A DNA stretch of 64,000 nt from Doris montereyensis (lineage: Eukaryota > Mollusca > Gastropoda > Nudibranchia > Dorididae). Positions 23,880 through 35,702 of the stretch are shown in pieces. The notes under the pieces are model-generated. The model saw nothing but the letters and a program-made list of their open reading frames with translations, made no database searches and was not told where the DNA came from. Numbering within the stretch: position 1 is the stretch's first letter; every line of letters begins with the position of its first letter. The position numbers and the translations under genes were made by a program. Location of the stretch: contig JAXRKP010000424.1 of the NCBI GenBank assembly GCA_037039925.1, forward strand, positions 57,501 through 121,500, in the 5' to 3' direction.

Positions 23880-24190
23880 GATGGCGATGCGTGCTGGCGA
23901 TATAGTGAATTGTATCTTACAATTGTTTTCAAGGAACTTTAAAGCCAAGTCATTGGCGGATGGCGGTACTATAGTGAATTGTATCTTACAATTGTTTTCA
24001 AGGAACGTTAAAGCCAAGTCATTGGCGGATGGCGGTATAGTGAATCGTATCTTACAATTTTTTAAGGAACGTTAAAGCCAAGTCATTGGTGGATGGCGAT
24101 ATAATGAATTGTATCTTTGTTTGTGTATACTGTCTGTAGTGGAGAAAAGCTGGCGGTAAGTGAGAGTGGCGGTTTAGTGGGAGGCGGTAT
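23880..24190. repeat. About 75-bp tandem repeat, 3-4 copies
   Basis: Units with gtgaattgtatcttacaatt, ttaaagccaagtcattggcg and gatggcggtatag recur at about 23895, 23965, 24040 and 24100. The short gatggcggtat motif also occurs in the array at 30055-30300. Intronic. Confidence 0.85.
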
Positions 24191-24297
24191 AGCGAGTTTT
24201 GAATGTACTTGACACCACCAATGTTTAGAGTCGACCTTTCCACAGACAAGAACATTGGTCAGACCTTTGATGGTACATTGAAGTAACAAAAGTTTCT

Positions 24298-25513
24298 TTA
24301 ACTCTCTGAGTTCTGATCCCACAACAGTTGCGGGAAGCCCGATTTTAGTTTGCGGGAAGCCCGATTTTAGTTTGCGGGACAGAAGTGCGAGTTTTGGGGC
24401 ATTGATGACTATGGCAATCAAACTGTTGTGACTATTATGTGATTCCTCTGACAATTTCGCGTCCGTGGCTAACCACTCGATTATATTTCATCATGTAAAG
24501 TGTTGTGTTTTTTTTTTATCTATTCATGTAAGTTTTGTGTCTTTGAATTGTGTATTTTAGACATATGGTTTGAATGTTATGACACAGATCCTTAATTAGA
24601 ATTATTTTTTTTTTTTTTACAAGACAGACACAGTGACATTATAGGATATAGGAGATATTCAGTACAAAAACATAAAATACTGATCATAAACAAATATAGA
24701 TAGATCTAGATATAGATAGAGTGTCTATTGCATTCACAAGAACAACTTACAGTTGGTGTGTCATTTTCCTTTATTTTCAGGAGGTTTTTATTATCCAATA
24801 GTGAAAAATTGTATGTGGAAATTGTACAATTTCTGGCACAGTAGATTCTATGTCTCATATCTTGATTTGGACCGCTGGTGTGCAGTAGAGTTGCGTCCGT
24901 ACAGTCAGTACAGTTGTAAAGGGAACGTTTGTTGGAAAGTTTTCTATATTATCACTGTCAGTCCATTCTACTTCACCTCCCTCCTCATCTATCCAAAATA
25001 ATCAACTGTTTGAGTCCTTTGAGGTCTAGATGCAATTGTTTCACTACATTTTCCTCTGTCATGCGCCATTACTAGGAATAGGGTAGAGTTATGTCCCTAT
25101 GTGATGGTCCTGCAACATCCAGACATATGTAAATATCAATATTCTCAGATTTTAGTTCTAGCATAAACTCAGCATATTCGTCACTTTCTGACTCAATGAC
25201 AATATCAGAGCACTCAGTTGTTAAATCTAACACCAGATTTTGTCTACTTGACGTCAAATTTAGCTGGCTTGGGGAAGGTTGTGGAGAAAATCAATAAAAC
25301 TTACTTCGGATGGTAAAAATTGTTGAGTCGGTAGCTAGCTACGGATGGAAAATGGCAGATGAATCCCCAATCACATCGTCACATCAGTTTGATTGCTATA
25401 GTCATTGACGTCCAACAAATCGGCACAGTTACTGTCCCGTAAGAGGCGCGTGGGTCGCACTGACATAATCGGACTGCCCGCAACTGTTGCAGGCTAAAGA
25501 CTCAGAAAGTTAA
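24298..25513 (-). mobile_element. piggyBac-like transposon relic, TTAA-flanked
   Basis: The left end is TTAA (24298-24301) followed by ctctctgagttctgatccca. The right end is the inverted ...gactcagaaag followed by TTAA (25510-25513). Inverted repeats of about 180 bp continue inwards (caacagttgcggg-agcccgat on the left; atcggactgcccgcaactgttg on the right). On the minus strand, 25257-25072 is an open segment with an acidic stretch (IVIESESDEYAEF). A further segment near 24990-24870 reads EWTDSDNIENFPTNVPFT, like the N-terminal region of piggyBac-type transposases. The rest of the transposase is missing, so it is internally deleted and dead. It lies in gene A intron 9. Confidence 0.78.
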
Positions 25514-25854
25514 AAGCTCTTAGAATCCCCCTCCACCCCTTCACCCCCCCCCATGTTTTCCCTTCATTTAGATTTGCAGTTAAACATTCTCTGCTTATAT
25601 TCACAACTATTTACACTTTAGTTGAAACCGAAGTTGACGGAAATCGTTTTATTTCTTTTATTGATGGGGTTAAATTTCAATCGATGAATTTCTGTATTGC
25701 TTTACTAGACATTGAGCTGCCGGAGAGTGAATGCAGGAGAACCAACTGGAATAATTTTATAATAATAAACTGTGCGACGGCGTGTATCAGCTATTATAGA
25801 AAAGAATGCATGAACCTCATAAAAGATCTTTTTCAATTCATTTGTTTTCAACAG

Positions 25855-25958
25855 ACAATTCAGAGTCATATATATGAAGTCGGTGTTGACAGTAACTGTG
25901 GTGAAAACGACACCACAACATTCTGTAATGGACCCATCCCACAAGACAGTAAAGTTTC
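25855..25958 (+). CDS. Gene A exon 10: module strands, with a 2-nt deficit
   Basis: The acceptor (tttcaacag) precedes 25855 and a gtaagt donor follows 25958. With the split codon from exon 9 it reads DNSESYI and then TGA at 25875-25877. Two frames on it gives EVGVDSNCGENDTT, then FCNGPIPQDSKVS, which joins exon 11. The gene B exon reads DNSKSFIYRIGADINC, then FCNGPLPSDKRFA. Consensus length is 106 nt; this copy has 104, and the loss maps to the ATATATAT run at 25868-25875. A frame open from about 25622 through this exon avoids the stop, but it has no counterpart in gene B. N-C...F-C-N-G-P matches the RPTP-like module. Confidence 0.82.
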
Positions 25959-26221
25959 GTAAGTAGAATTTTTATTGTTTCATTTTTAGTATCATGAGAG
26001 TCTCTCACTAGGTCAGAAAATTGGAATTATGGTAGGATTTTTTATACTTAAGGGGAAATGTTGCAACTGATTGGAAATCGATGTCTAGGATAGGAAACAA
26101 TGTAGACATTGGGCCTCTGTTGACCGTAACAATTTTTGGAGTATTAATACAGTATACCTAGACTTTAACATAGTTGTCACCTAGCATGAACGTTGTAAAC
26201 ATATTTATTTTAACATATCCA

Positions 26222-26365
26222 CTCAAACTTCCTTATACCGCCAACTCTTTGACAAGTGTTAAAGTGGCACTATAAAGGGAATGAGATTTTAACGAAAATG
26301 CCCCTAGCCAGTATTACAACAATGAAGACAATCACTGTCGATGTAAAGTACCATACCATAAGGTA
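26222..26365. repeat. Second copy of the dispersed repeat at 23420
   Basis: Contains cttataccgccaact, tttaacgaaaatgccc and actgtcgatgtaaagtacc, each aligning with 23425-23560. Confidence 0.6.
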
Positions 26366-26379
26366 GTGCCTGCAAGCTG

Positions 26380-26600
26380 CTGCTGCTGTTTCTTCTCCTT
26401 TTTTTCTTTTTCTTTTTCTTTTTCTTTCTTTTTTCTTCTTCTTCTTTTTCTTCTTTTTCTTCTTTTTATTTGTCTTCTTCTTCTTCTTCCTCTTCTTTTT
26501 TTCTTTCTTTCTCTTCTTTTTTTTTTTGTTCTTTTTCTTTTTCTTCTTTTCCTTCTTCTTTTTCTTCCTTTTCTTCTTTTTTTTCTTTCTTCATAATAGA
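26380..26600. repeat. Polypyrimidine (TTC/TTTTC) tract
   Basis: About 220 bp that is almost entirely T and C on the + strand, in gene A intron 10. Phe/Ser/Leu-rich open frames here are artefacts. Such tracts can form triplex DNA; that is general knowledge, not shown here. Confidence 0.95.
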
Positions 26601-26644
26601 AACAATAAAAATAATAATAATAACCAAATTTAGTCTAGAATATT

Positions 26645-26900
26645 GCTGTCAGCGCACATCATTTTGAATTTAACCACTAACTCGTTTAATCCTACTTGGA
26701 TTTCAAGATTATTAGTGCTGTCACTGACTTGATTTCTGTTGGAATCTTGTTCCACAGTCTTACTGTCCTAGGGTAAAATGAGTGCAAGTGACAATTTAAG
26801 TTTGACGATGGTACGATGTCTCTTTGACAGCCTGATCTAGTTGCTCTTGTATTAAGTGTGAGCTGATCTAATGGGAAAAATAGTTGGTCGTTTATAACTA
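26645..26900 (-). mobile_element. LINE 3' fragment (CR1/L2/Jockey-like), minus strand
   Basis: On the minus strand the translation runs LFFPLDQLTLNTRATRSGCQ, then SFYPRTVRLWNKIPTEIKSV, the usual C-terminal signature (F-x-P-R-x-x-x-L-W-N-x-L-P) of CR1/L2-type LINE reverse transcriptases. It is related to the element at 58300-58350 and 58865-58945. 5'-truncated and dead. Confidence 0.8.
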
Positions 26901-26934
26901 TAATATCAAGAAAAAACGTTTTCTTTTTCTTTTG

Positions 26935-27675
26935 GTTTTACGTTCTTAGGGCAAGGTATCCATTGTCACTAGTGTAACCAGTTCATGTTGGTTTGGATGT
27001 TTGCTCTTACGGCAAAGTATCAATTGCAGCTAAAGTAACCAGTTCATGTTGGTTTGGGTGTTTGCTCTTACAGCAAAGTATCAATTGCAGCTAAAGTAAC
27101 CAGTTCATGTTGGTTTGGGTGTTTGCTCTTAAGGCAAGGTATCAATTGCAGCTAAAGTAACCAGTTCATGTTGGTTTGGGTGTTTGCTCTTAAGGCAAGG
27201 TATCAATTGCAGCTAAAGTAACCAGTTCATGTTGGTTTGGGTGTTTGCTCTTAAGGCAAGGTATCCATTGCAACAATGTAACCAGTTCATGTTGGTTTGG
27301 GTGTTTGCTCTTAAGGCAAGGTATCCATTGGAGCTAAAGTAACCTGTTCATATTGGTTTGGGTGTTTGCTCTTAAGGCAAGGTATCCATTGGAGCTAAAG
27401 TAACCAGTTCATGTTGGTTTGGGTGTTTGCTCTTAAGGCAAGGTATCCATTGCAACAATGTAACCAGTTCATGTTGGTTTGGATGTTTGCTCTTAAGGCA
27501 AGGTATCAATTGCAGCTAAAGTAACCAGTTCATGTTGGTTTGGGTGTTTGCTCTTAAGGCAAGGTATCCATTGCAACAATGTAACCAGTTCATGTTGGTT
27601 TGGGTGTTTGCTCTTAAGGCAAGGTATCCATTGGAGCTAAAGTAACCTGTTCATGTTGGTTGGGTGTTTGTTTGT
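26935..27675. repeat. 61-bp minisatellite, about 12 copies
   Basis: Units with taaggcaaggtatc-attg, gctaaagtaaccagttcatg and ttggtttgggtgtttgctct at 61-bp spacing (consecutive copies shift by one column per 60). Two unit variants alternate (gcagctaaag and gcaacaatg). Intronic. Confidence 0.95.
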
Positions 27676-27943
27676 GTGTATGTGTAATTGTTAGTCACAA
27701 AACAGCTTGCATTCTCTGTGCTTTCTCAGTTTCTTGTATATAGGCCTGATGGTGTGGCTTGCTTGATTTTCAGCAGAGAAAGCCCTGAATTTGTACCTAT
27801 TTAAAGACAAACAACTTTACCATAACTGAAGTGGATGTAACACAGCTCTTTCTCATTTTCAAACACTATGTACCATAAAGGCAAATTGCAAAGCTTAGAA
27901 TGTTACTCGTTTAGTCCCAGCCAGTCTGAATCAATCCTTAGCC

Positions 27944-28049
<106 letters not shown>

Positions 28050-28150
28050 GCTCATCGTTACTAACATTAACTCAGACATTTAATACATAACCGTTTGTAG
28101 TTGTATAATTTGTTAAATAACATGTTCTCGTGTTTTTGTCACACTTTCAG

Positions 28151-28218
28151 AATAACTGTTGTAGTGTGCAACAACGCAGGTTGTAGCGAAACAACGTATC
28201 ATGATATCAACACCAAAG
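28151..28218 (+). CDS. Gene A exon 11: final strand of membrane-proximal module
   Basis: The acceptor (acactttcag) precedes 28151 and a gtgaga donor follows 28218. The exon is 68 nt, phase 2 in and phase 1 out: ITVVVCNNAGCSETTYHDIN, then TK. The V-V-V-C-N-N-A-G pattern is the final G-strand style end of FN3 (compare A-x-N-x-A-G). Gene B has VSVIVCNDAG at the same place. It joins exon 12 through a split Val codon. Confidence 0.9.
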
Positions 28219-28790
28219 GTGAGAATGATTTGTCACAGTTTCTTCTGTGAATTTAATTTCTTTAAGTTCCACACTTTGCTGTTGCATTTGAATTGTTATG
28301 ATATAGACAGGGGGGTGGAGTGGGTGTAATAGGTTTTACAAAAAAAGATAAAAACATTATTTAGTAGAAATAAGCATGTTTTTCCAACAGGTCTAATGTT
28401 TGGCGACATTTTGAAAGTATGGTGTTAACTGTAGACCTACGAAGGTGAGGCCATAGTGCTGAATACAAGCTAATGTGCATTGTGTTGACAGGTGGCGTTG
28501 GATAATGAAACCAATGTAGCTATGGGGTCCCCTGATTGCCAAAAACCATTAAGCTGTATTATCAAGAATTACCTGACACTGAAGCCAACTGAGGCCATGT
28601 AAAGCGACACTGTCACCTTTCCATGGGCTCTCTAAGAGCTCAAATGACACATGGCACCATTTAGAAAAAAGAAGGCAGGTGACGTTACAAGAAAATCATC
28701 ACACCTTAGCCAGCACTGTTTGTTACCACCACTGTCCTATACAACCCAACCGAAATGTAAATGTAGTCTGGCCTTCATTGTCTGCCTAAA
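28219..28790 (+). other. Gene A intron 11, first part
   Basis: No gene or clear repeat was recognised before the 60-bp minisatellite. Confidence 0.5.
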
Positions 28791-29810
28791 GTTAGTAGAC
28801 ATAAGTCTATCACTAGGCAGTATGTGAGTACAACGTAGTGGTGCCTAAAAGCTAGTAGATATAAGTCTATCACTAGACAGTATGTGAGTACAATGTAGTG
28901 GTACCTAAAGCTAGTAGACATAAGTCTATCACTAGGCACTATGTGGGTACAATGTAGTGGTACCTAAAAGCTAGTAGACATAAGTCTATCACTAGACAGT
29001 ATGTGGGTACAATGTAGTGTTACCTAAAAGCTAGTAGACATAAGTCTATCACTAGACAGTAGGTGAGTACAACGTAGTGGTACCTAAAAGCTAGTAGACA
29101 TAAGTCTATCACTAGGCACTATGTGGGTACAATGTAGTGGTACCTAAAAGTTAGTAGACATAAGTCTATCACTAAGCAGTATGTGAGTACAATGTAGTGG
29201 TACCTAAAAAGCTAGTAGACATAAGTCTATCACTAGACAGTATGTGAGTACAGTGTAGTGGTACCTAAAAAGTTAGTAGACATAAGTCTATCACTAGACA
29301 GTATGTGAGTACAATGTAGTGGTACCTAAAAGTTAGTAGACATAAGTCTATCACTAGACAGTATGTGAGTACAATGTAGTGGTACCTAAAAGTTAGTAGA
29401 CATAAGTCTATCACTAGACAGTATGTGAGTACAATGTAGTGGTACCTAAAAGTTAGTAGACATAAGTATATCACTAGACAGTATGTGAGTACAATGTAGT
29501 GGTACCTAAAAGCTAGTAGACATAAGTCTATCACTAGGCAGTATGCGAGTACAATGTAGTGGTACCTAAAAGCTAGTAGACATAAGTCTATCACTAGGCA
29601 GTATGTGAGTACAATGTAGTGGTACCTAAAAGCTAGTAGACATAAGTCTATCACTAGGCAGTATGTGAGTACAATGTAGTGGTACCTAAAAGCTACTAGA
29701 CATAAGTCTATCACTAGGCACTATGTGAGTACAACGGAGTGGTACCTAAAAAGCTAGTAGACATAAGTCTATCACTAGACAGTATGTAAGTACAATGTAG
29801 TGGTGCACTC
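28790..29810. repeat. 60-bp minisatellite, about 17 copies
   Basis: Exact 60-bp units with ctagtagacataagtctatc, actagacagtatgtgagtac and aatgtagtggtacctaaaag. Because 60 is divisible by 3, a minus-strand frame stays open with a 20-residue repeat (LCLLAFRYHYIVL); it is an artefact. Intronic. Confidence 0.96.
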
Positions 29811-30049
29811 GTATTGACTCGGACTTGGTTAATCAGTGCCGGTAAATTGAATGATGCACACCACATTGGCACGCTACTAGGCCTACATGCATTATATAGC
29901 ATTATATCTTTCCAGGCTTCATGTAATACATTATGTAACACACTGGAGTTGCATCAGCTCGCACTGCATAAGTGCCATTGCTGCACATGATAATGCTATC
30001 AAAATGCAATACAATACCAGCTGTACTGTACTGTAGATATAGAGCTAAT

Positions 30050-30370
30050 ATATAACGGGAAGTATTTTACTCTAAAGCTATTGAGAGCGTTCCTACCTCA
30101 CTGTTGGCGGATGGCAGTATAAAAACCCATCCCAATACTTACTCTAAAGCTATTGAGAGCGTTCCTACCTCACTGTTGGCGGATGGCAGTATAAAACCCA
30201 TCCCAGTACTTACTCTAAAGCTATTGAGAGCGTTCCTACCTCACTGTTGGCGGATGGCAGTATAAAACCCATCCCAGTAGCCTTTGCATGGCAGTCGTTT
30301 CGTTCTTTGGCAAAAGTTGGCGGTAAGCGGGAATGCCGGTATAACAGGGAGCAGTATAGTGGGGATGTAC
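30050..30370. repeat. About 72-bp tandem repeat, 3 copies, plus gatggcagtat motif
   Basis: Units with ttactctaaagctattgaga, gcgttcctacctcactgttg and gcggatggcagtataaaacc recur three times (about 30068, 30138 and 30208). The unique 3' part (aagttggcggtaagcgggaa) shares style with 24150-24195. Confidence 0.85.
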
Positions 30371-30488
30371 TGTATTTAACTATTTCTCCTTTGAATTTTT
30401 TATTTCTTTCACATTCAATTTTTGTTTTTTTTATTGTACCAGATAGTACTTTTATAAATAGTATTCGTTATTATGAAAAGTTAAGGCA

Positions 30489-30516
30489 GTTACACACACA
30501 CACACACACACACACA
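30489..30516. repeat. (CA)n microsatellite
   Basis: A short pure CA run in gene A intron 11. Confidence 0.95.
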
Positions 30517-30941
30517 TAGAATATGAATTGTAAACAGTTTACATGCATGGAAGTACACGGTTTCATATTCAAGGCAAACTACAATTTCCACATTGAATGA
30601 TGTGACTGCACAAGTCACACGAAGAAATTTCAAACTAAACTAAAACAAATGGGAACCTTCTTTACTCCTCTGCCGATTTTTCAAACATTTCTCATTTTAT
30701 TTAGTCTGAAATCTACCAACACATTTGTTGTGGAAATAGGCCTTCACGTTTTCAATGGGGGCTTGGGAATCCCATTTCCTTCATTTCTGTGGTTGAATGG
30801 TTGCAATGTGGCCGGTGTTCATCAGTTGCATTCCTCAGTAGTATGATTGAAGCTAAGTCCTTATATGAATCTAATAGATCCTTGACTTTTTACAACTATG
30901 TCTTTCATATTTCACTATTATTAGTATTATTATTATTGCAG

Positions 30942-31090
30942 TTCAAAATGATGATGATGATGACGATGATGATGACGTCGTCGTGGGCCTGGCGGTAGGC
31001 TTTGCTGTGGTCTCCGTCATCTGTATTTGCCTCATTGTCTACATATTATACAGTAGAGCAAGGAATTCTTCTGATTCAAGGGCCATTTAG
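30942..31090 (+). CDS. Gene A exon 12: Asp run, transmembrane helix, short tail, stop
   Basis: The acceptor (attattgcag) precedes 30942; the stop is TAG at 31088-31090. The exon is 149 nt, phase 1 in, 49 codons. After VQN come nine Asp residues. A hydrophobic helix of about 22 residues follows (VVVGLAVGFAVV, then SVICICLIVYILY), then a positive stop-transfer S-R-A-R and a tail of about 12 residues ending SSDSRAI. The product is a type I single-pass membrane protein with no room for a kinase or phosphatase domain. Gene B exon 12 has the same layout (NDKNDVNLGLAIGLG). Confidence 0.92.
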
Positions 31091-31317
31091 ATGAAGCAAA
31101 GCAGGACAGGGTTAGAAGAAGCACCTTTGATTGCTCAAAATATTGACATATAGTTAGTCCTAGTGTCAATAGAACTTACTCATATCATTTGTAGATTATT
31201 GAAATATCTTATTGTGCCATCCGTTGGTGGGGGCTGCTGGCAGGTCCTATTTTTTCCCTTCCTTCTTACACCTATCTGTCATCTTGCTGTTTCCTCTTAA
31301 ATTACCCCCGAGATCAT

Positions 31318-31612
31318 CGCAATGGTGGATGGGGTAAATTTCAACATTTCGGTCCCAGGGTGTGGAATGATCTCCCAAATGACTTGAAGTTATCACCATC
31401 TCTGGATGTTTTCAAGAAGCGCTTGGAGACATATTTATTTATAAAAGTTTTTAATGTTTCTGGTTAGAGGAGAGTATCATTTAGCAATGTAATTTTTAAG
31501 CCCGTTATTTGCATTTTTCCTTGTGGCTGTGTGTTTAGTGTGTAAGTAATATTATTTAGTTCTTTTCGTAATGCGCCCAGAGCTCTACACATGAGATGTT
31601 GCCGCAGTATAA
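31318..31612 (+). mobile_element. LINE 3' end (CR1/L2-like)
   Basis: The frame reads FGPRVWNDLPNDLKLSPSL, then DVFKKRLETYLFIKVFNVSG and stop, the common C-terminus of CR1/L2-type reverse transcriptases. The 3' UTR ends with gcgcccagagctctacac and agtataaatgtgcattatta, after which the ATT tail begins. It lies about 230 bp after the gene A stop codon, so it may fall in the gene A 3' UTR or just beyond it. Confidence 0.85.
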
Positions 31613-31617
31613 ATGTG

Positions 31618-31651
<34 letters not shown>

Positions 31652-31688
31652 GTTATTATTATTATTATTATTATTATTGTTATTAGTA

Positions 31689-31734
<46 letters not shown>

Positions 31735-31789
31735 TATTATTATATTACTATTATTATTATTATTATTATTATTAGTAGTAGTAGTAGTA

Positions 31790-31835
<46 letters not shown>

Positions 31836-31884
31836 CAGTAGTAGTAGTAGTAGTAGTAGTAGCAGCAGTAGTAGTAGTAGTAGT

Positions 31885-31919
<35 letters not shown>

Positions 31920-31920
31920 A

Positions 31921-31967
<47 letters not shown>

Positions 31968-32003
31968 TCATTATTATTAGTATTACTATTATTATTATTG
32001 AAA
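31613..32003. repeat. LINE tail microsatellite: (ATT)n then (AGT)n then (ATT)n
   Basis: A trinucleotide array continuous with the LINE 3' end. Poly-Ile/Leu and poly-Thr/Ser/Val open frames on both strands are artefacts. Confidence 0.96.
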
Positions 32004-33200
32004 CAAACAAATGAAACTATCGTGGTCTCTACATAAAAGCTTGCTACTTTTGAGAAGAAAAAAACCGACTAAGCATGCTTGTACGCAGACACTGCCCATG
32101 TATACGGCTGTTGCTGTTTTTTATAATTTGTTTTAACTGGATTGACGAGTTTGGAACCAAAATGTTGATTTTCTGTTCTTTATATATTCGTGTAGAGCGA
32201 TCATTTATCTACAAGTTTATGGCAGAAAAATGTCCATTTGACATATTTTTTTTTTGTTAAACAATTTTTTTATAGGCGAGTGTAGGTAAAAACAGTCAAA
32301 ATTTTGTGGTAAATTACCCAACCATTGACTGAGAAGATGGCGCTGAAAACACCATCGTGCCCTGTCTGAGTTGAGCTCCTTTCTTTGTTCATGGGAGGTT
32401 GACAATGAGGGTTAAGAGGAGGGTTGAAAAGCCCAAGAATCCATCCACAATCCAAGAGAAATAAAAACAAATGTCCAGTTAATATAGACATGTCGAGTAC
32501 AATACTAGCGGTTAAAAGTGTTTATATTAAATAATTTAAACCACCCTCCCCCGCCACCCCTTCGCCCTTTCTCTAAGGAGAATGGGGGCAAGAGGGCGGC
32601 ATGCATTCAGGCAGTGACTACTATACTGATACATTCCACATACAAACATTTATTATGTCTGAAGAGACTGCATCAGTAGCATGCATTCGTATCTTTACAA
32701 TTGTTTTTTTGCAAATAAGCAAAGCATTCATTTTTTTTATTTTATTGATTGGCTTCCAATATATGAAATGTTGACCATTCACATGTTTGTATTTTCAGTT
32801 TCATACTTATTAGCAGATTCGACGGTTTACCGGCACCATGCTTTTTATGTAATACTTCTTTGTCATGCTTGATATTAGATATTCAATGACTTTAAACTAT
32901 TCCTCTAATTTGATAATTATTGGGTCACCAAGCAACTTTTAACACATTTGGTCTTTGCTAAGTGTGGGCTATTGGTAGTTTTAAAGAGAAAAATGTTTTT
33001 TTTTAAATATTATTCGATTTCATTAAATTCTAAAACATCTTACCTTACATTTCTTAAACTGTAAGTTTACAACACTTTGTAAGAACTCACTTTTTTTCGT
33101 TTACCTTGTTCCTTGTAAAGACTGGTGAATATGTCAGCATTTTATATATCTTTTCTTATATTCCTTCATGGTGCTATCCTGAAAAAGTCATTGGTTTTCA
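32004..33200. other. Intergenic, nothing recognised
   Basis: AT-rich. An AATAAA occurs near 32460, but no transcript end can be assigned. The open frames here (for example 32681-32872) have no recognisable similarity or start context. Confidence 0.5.
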
Positions 33201-33204
33201 GGAG

Positions 33205-33500
33205 TCAGTAGTAACCGCCTAAATGCCCACTGCCATAATCAGTGAAACCGATTTTTTCTATACATATTGCCCCTCTAGTAAATGCCCATTCCAAAGCCAA
33301 GATTTTCGCCTAAATGCCTGATCTTAATGGCTACTGCAAGCATCATCTTCTCTAAATTATCATAAAGTACATCCGTAATTGATTAACATTTATTTTTATT
33401 TTTATTTTATCATTCATTCATGTAATCCCGACGCTAATATGGCTTATGATCGTCAGCAATATGCCATGCATTGTAACCACTCTTCTTCATTACATTGTAA
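33205..33500 (-). mobile_element. TA-type DNA element, truncated minus copy
   Basis: Begins cagtagtaaccgcctaaatg and runs through attttcgcctaaatgcc to catgtaatcc, gcttatgatcg and atgccatgcattgtaac. Reverse-complemented, this matches 48395-48660 and 60215-60497. Non-autonomous. Confidence 0.8.
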
Positions 33501-34520
33501 TGTAATAAAAGATGACCGGTTTTTTCTTTACAACTCCACCCACTGAACTGTTTATTTGCTCATTTTGTCTATTATAATATAGGTTAAGGTATTTTTATAT
33601 TTGTGCAATGAGACAAATAAAGATATCTTTTATCTCCTATGACAACGCAAAATGTTAGTTTGTTTGCCGTACCTGTTTCTCTATATAATCATTTTTTTCT
33701 TTGTAACATAATATATGTAGACATGCCTGGTACGTTTTTCTTTGTAATATATATGTAGACATGTCTGGTACTTTTTTCTACTTAGCTCCAATAAAAAGGG
33801 GACTCGGTAGTCCAGAGAAGGCCATTTTTGTCCAAAATAATGGACGCTGACATTCACTCCCTTTACATTTGATACTGTAAAAGAAGCTATGTATCGATTC
33901 TTTTGAAATTTTACGATTTCGTTTTTTAGATATGATACCGGCCTAACTTTATCTGTTGAACTATCAAGGCAAGTAATTTTGTCTAAAGTATAACAAGTTG
34001 GTACTCATTTTAATCGGCACAGTGTGTAAGCTATAAAAAAATCTACTTATAAAAAAATAAAATAATTCAATAGTACCTTAGATCGCCAGGAAAATATGTG
34101 GCATATTCCGCACACCTGTTATGGAAAGGTGTTGTCTGACATGAGTATGAAGATGGGGTAGTTGAAACAGGCTCGATAAGAAATAAATGAGAGCCTCTCA
34201 GGGTTTTATGACATTTCAGTATTATCCTGCTCTTTTTTACATTGTCATTCTTTTGTTGTTGTTAGCTGTTTGTTATTGTTTAGGTTGTGTTTGTTGTTTG
34301 CTGGTCTCGGGACTCTCAGGACGTGATCCACTTAGCCCAACCCTTTTCTCAAAGATCTGTTACATTATTCTCTCACTCTAGAGCACAACAAGGGGTGGGA
34401 TGGTCAACACATTCGGCAACTAGGACTGATTTTTTGTATGGGTTGACAAGCATGACATACAGAGTACGATCTCCGTGGATAAAGGTGACACAGACCTTTT
34501 TCAATTTTTTTTTCGTGATC
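33501..34520. other. Intergenic, nothing recognised
   Basis: No coding or repeat feature seen. A short duplication is present near 33690-33775 (tttctttgtaa, atatgtagacatg and ctggtac occur twice). Confidence 0.5.
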
Positions 34521-35229
<709 letters not shown>

Positions 35230-35439
35230 GGGTCGGGGAAAGAAAGATGACCATAGCCGAGACAGCCAAGACTGGTTGCATAATTATTATTATTGCTATG
35301 TGTATGTGTACACATGTGTGTTAACACACAGACATACAAAGGCACATGTGGCTGACAGATTTTTGCCACTGGAACGTGGCAGGAAGAAGTCTTCAAGTTT
35401 ATTTTTCACAGGAACTGACCTTTTAAATCCAACCATGAC

Positions 35440-35702
35440 AATTAAAACGTCTCATCGTATTTTTGAACAAAAATCCCGACGCTTAAAACCAAATATTCAA
35501 TTCTGAAGATTGTTGGTTTGAGTGCATCAAAAGTCAAGACCAATGTATTCAATTCTTGGTTTTGATATTTTAGCCCTCCCCCCTTGCGGATAAGTATTTG
35601 TCGTGGATAGATACATCCATCCAGTTCAGTCACTAGCTGCTCTTCGATGAAGCCATCTAGCTCACGACATTTTACGACTGCCTTCACAATATTGAAGCTC
35701 AC
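35440..35702 (-). mobile_element. Non-LTR retrotransposon ORF1 (gag-like) relic
   Basis: The minus-strand frame reads KCRELDGFIEEQLVTEL, then LNTLVLTFDALKPTIF. This resembles the gag-like ORF1 of Jockey/CR1-type non-LTR elements (the V-x-C-x-E-L...E-E-I-x-x-E-L and N-T-x-x-L-T-F patterns). No CCHC knuckles follow, so it is a truncated piece. Confidence 0.6.

Noticed and set aside
24753..25001. A 73-residue + frame with a good acceptor, looking like an alternative last exon after gene A exon 9
   Set aside because: It lies inside the TTAA-flanked piggyBac relic, and its complement encodes a piggyBac-like N-terminal segment. Gene B has no counterpart.
25622..25854. Open frame joined in phase to gene A exon 10, suggesting a longer exon
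   Set aside because: The gene B exon begins with the same D-N-S motif directly at its acceptor and has no equivalent extension. The frame match is explained by a 2-nt deficit in the AT run. Kept only as an alternative.
29265..29714. 149-residue minus frame with 20-residue membrane-like repeats
   Set aside because: Product of the 60-bp minisatellite; no start context or flanking coding signal.
28790..29810. CRISPR-like regular array
   Set aside because: Whole 60-bp units are repeated without unique spacers, and the genome is animal.
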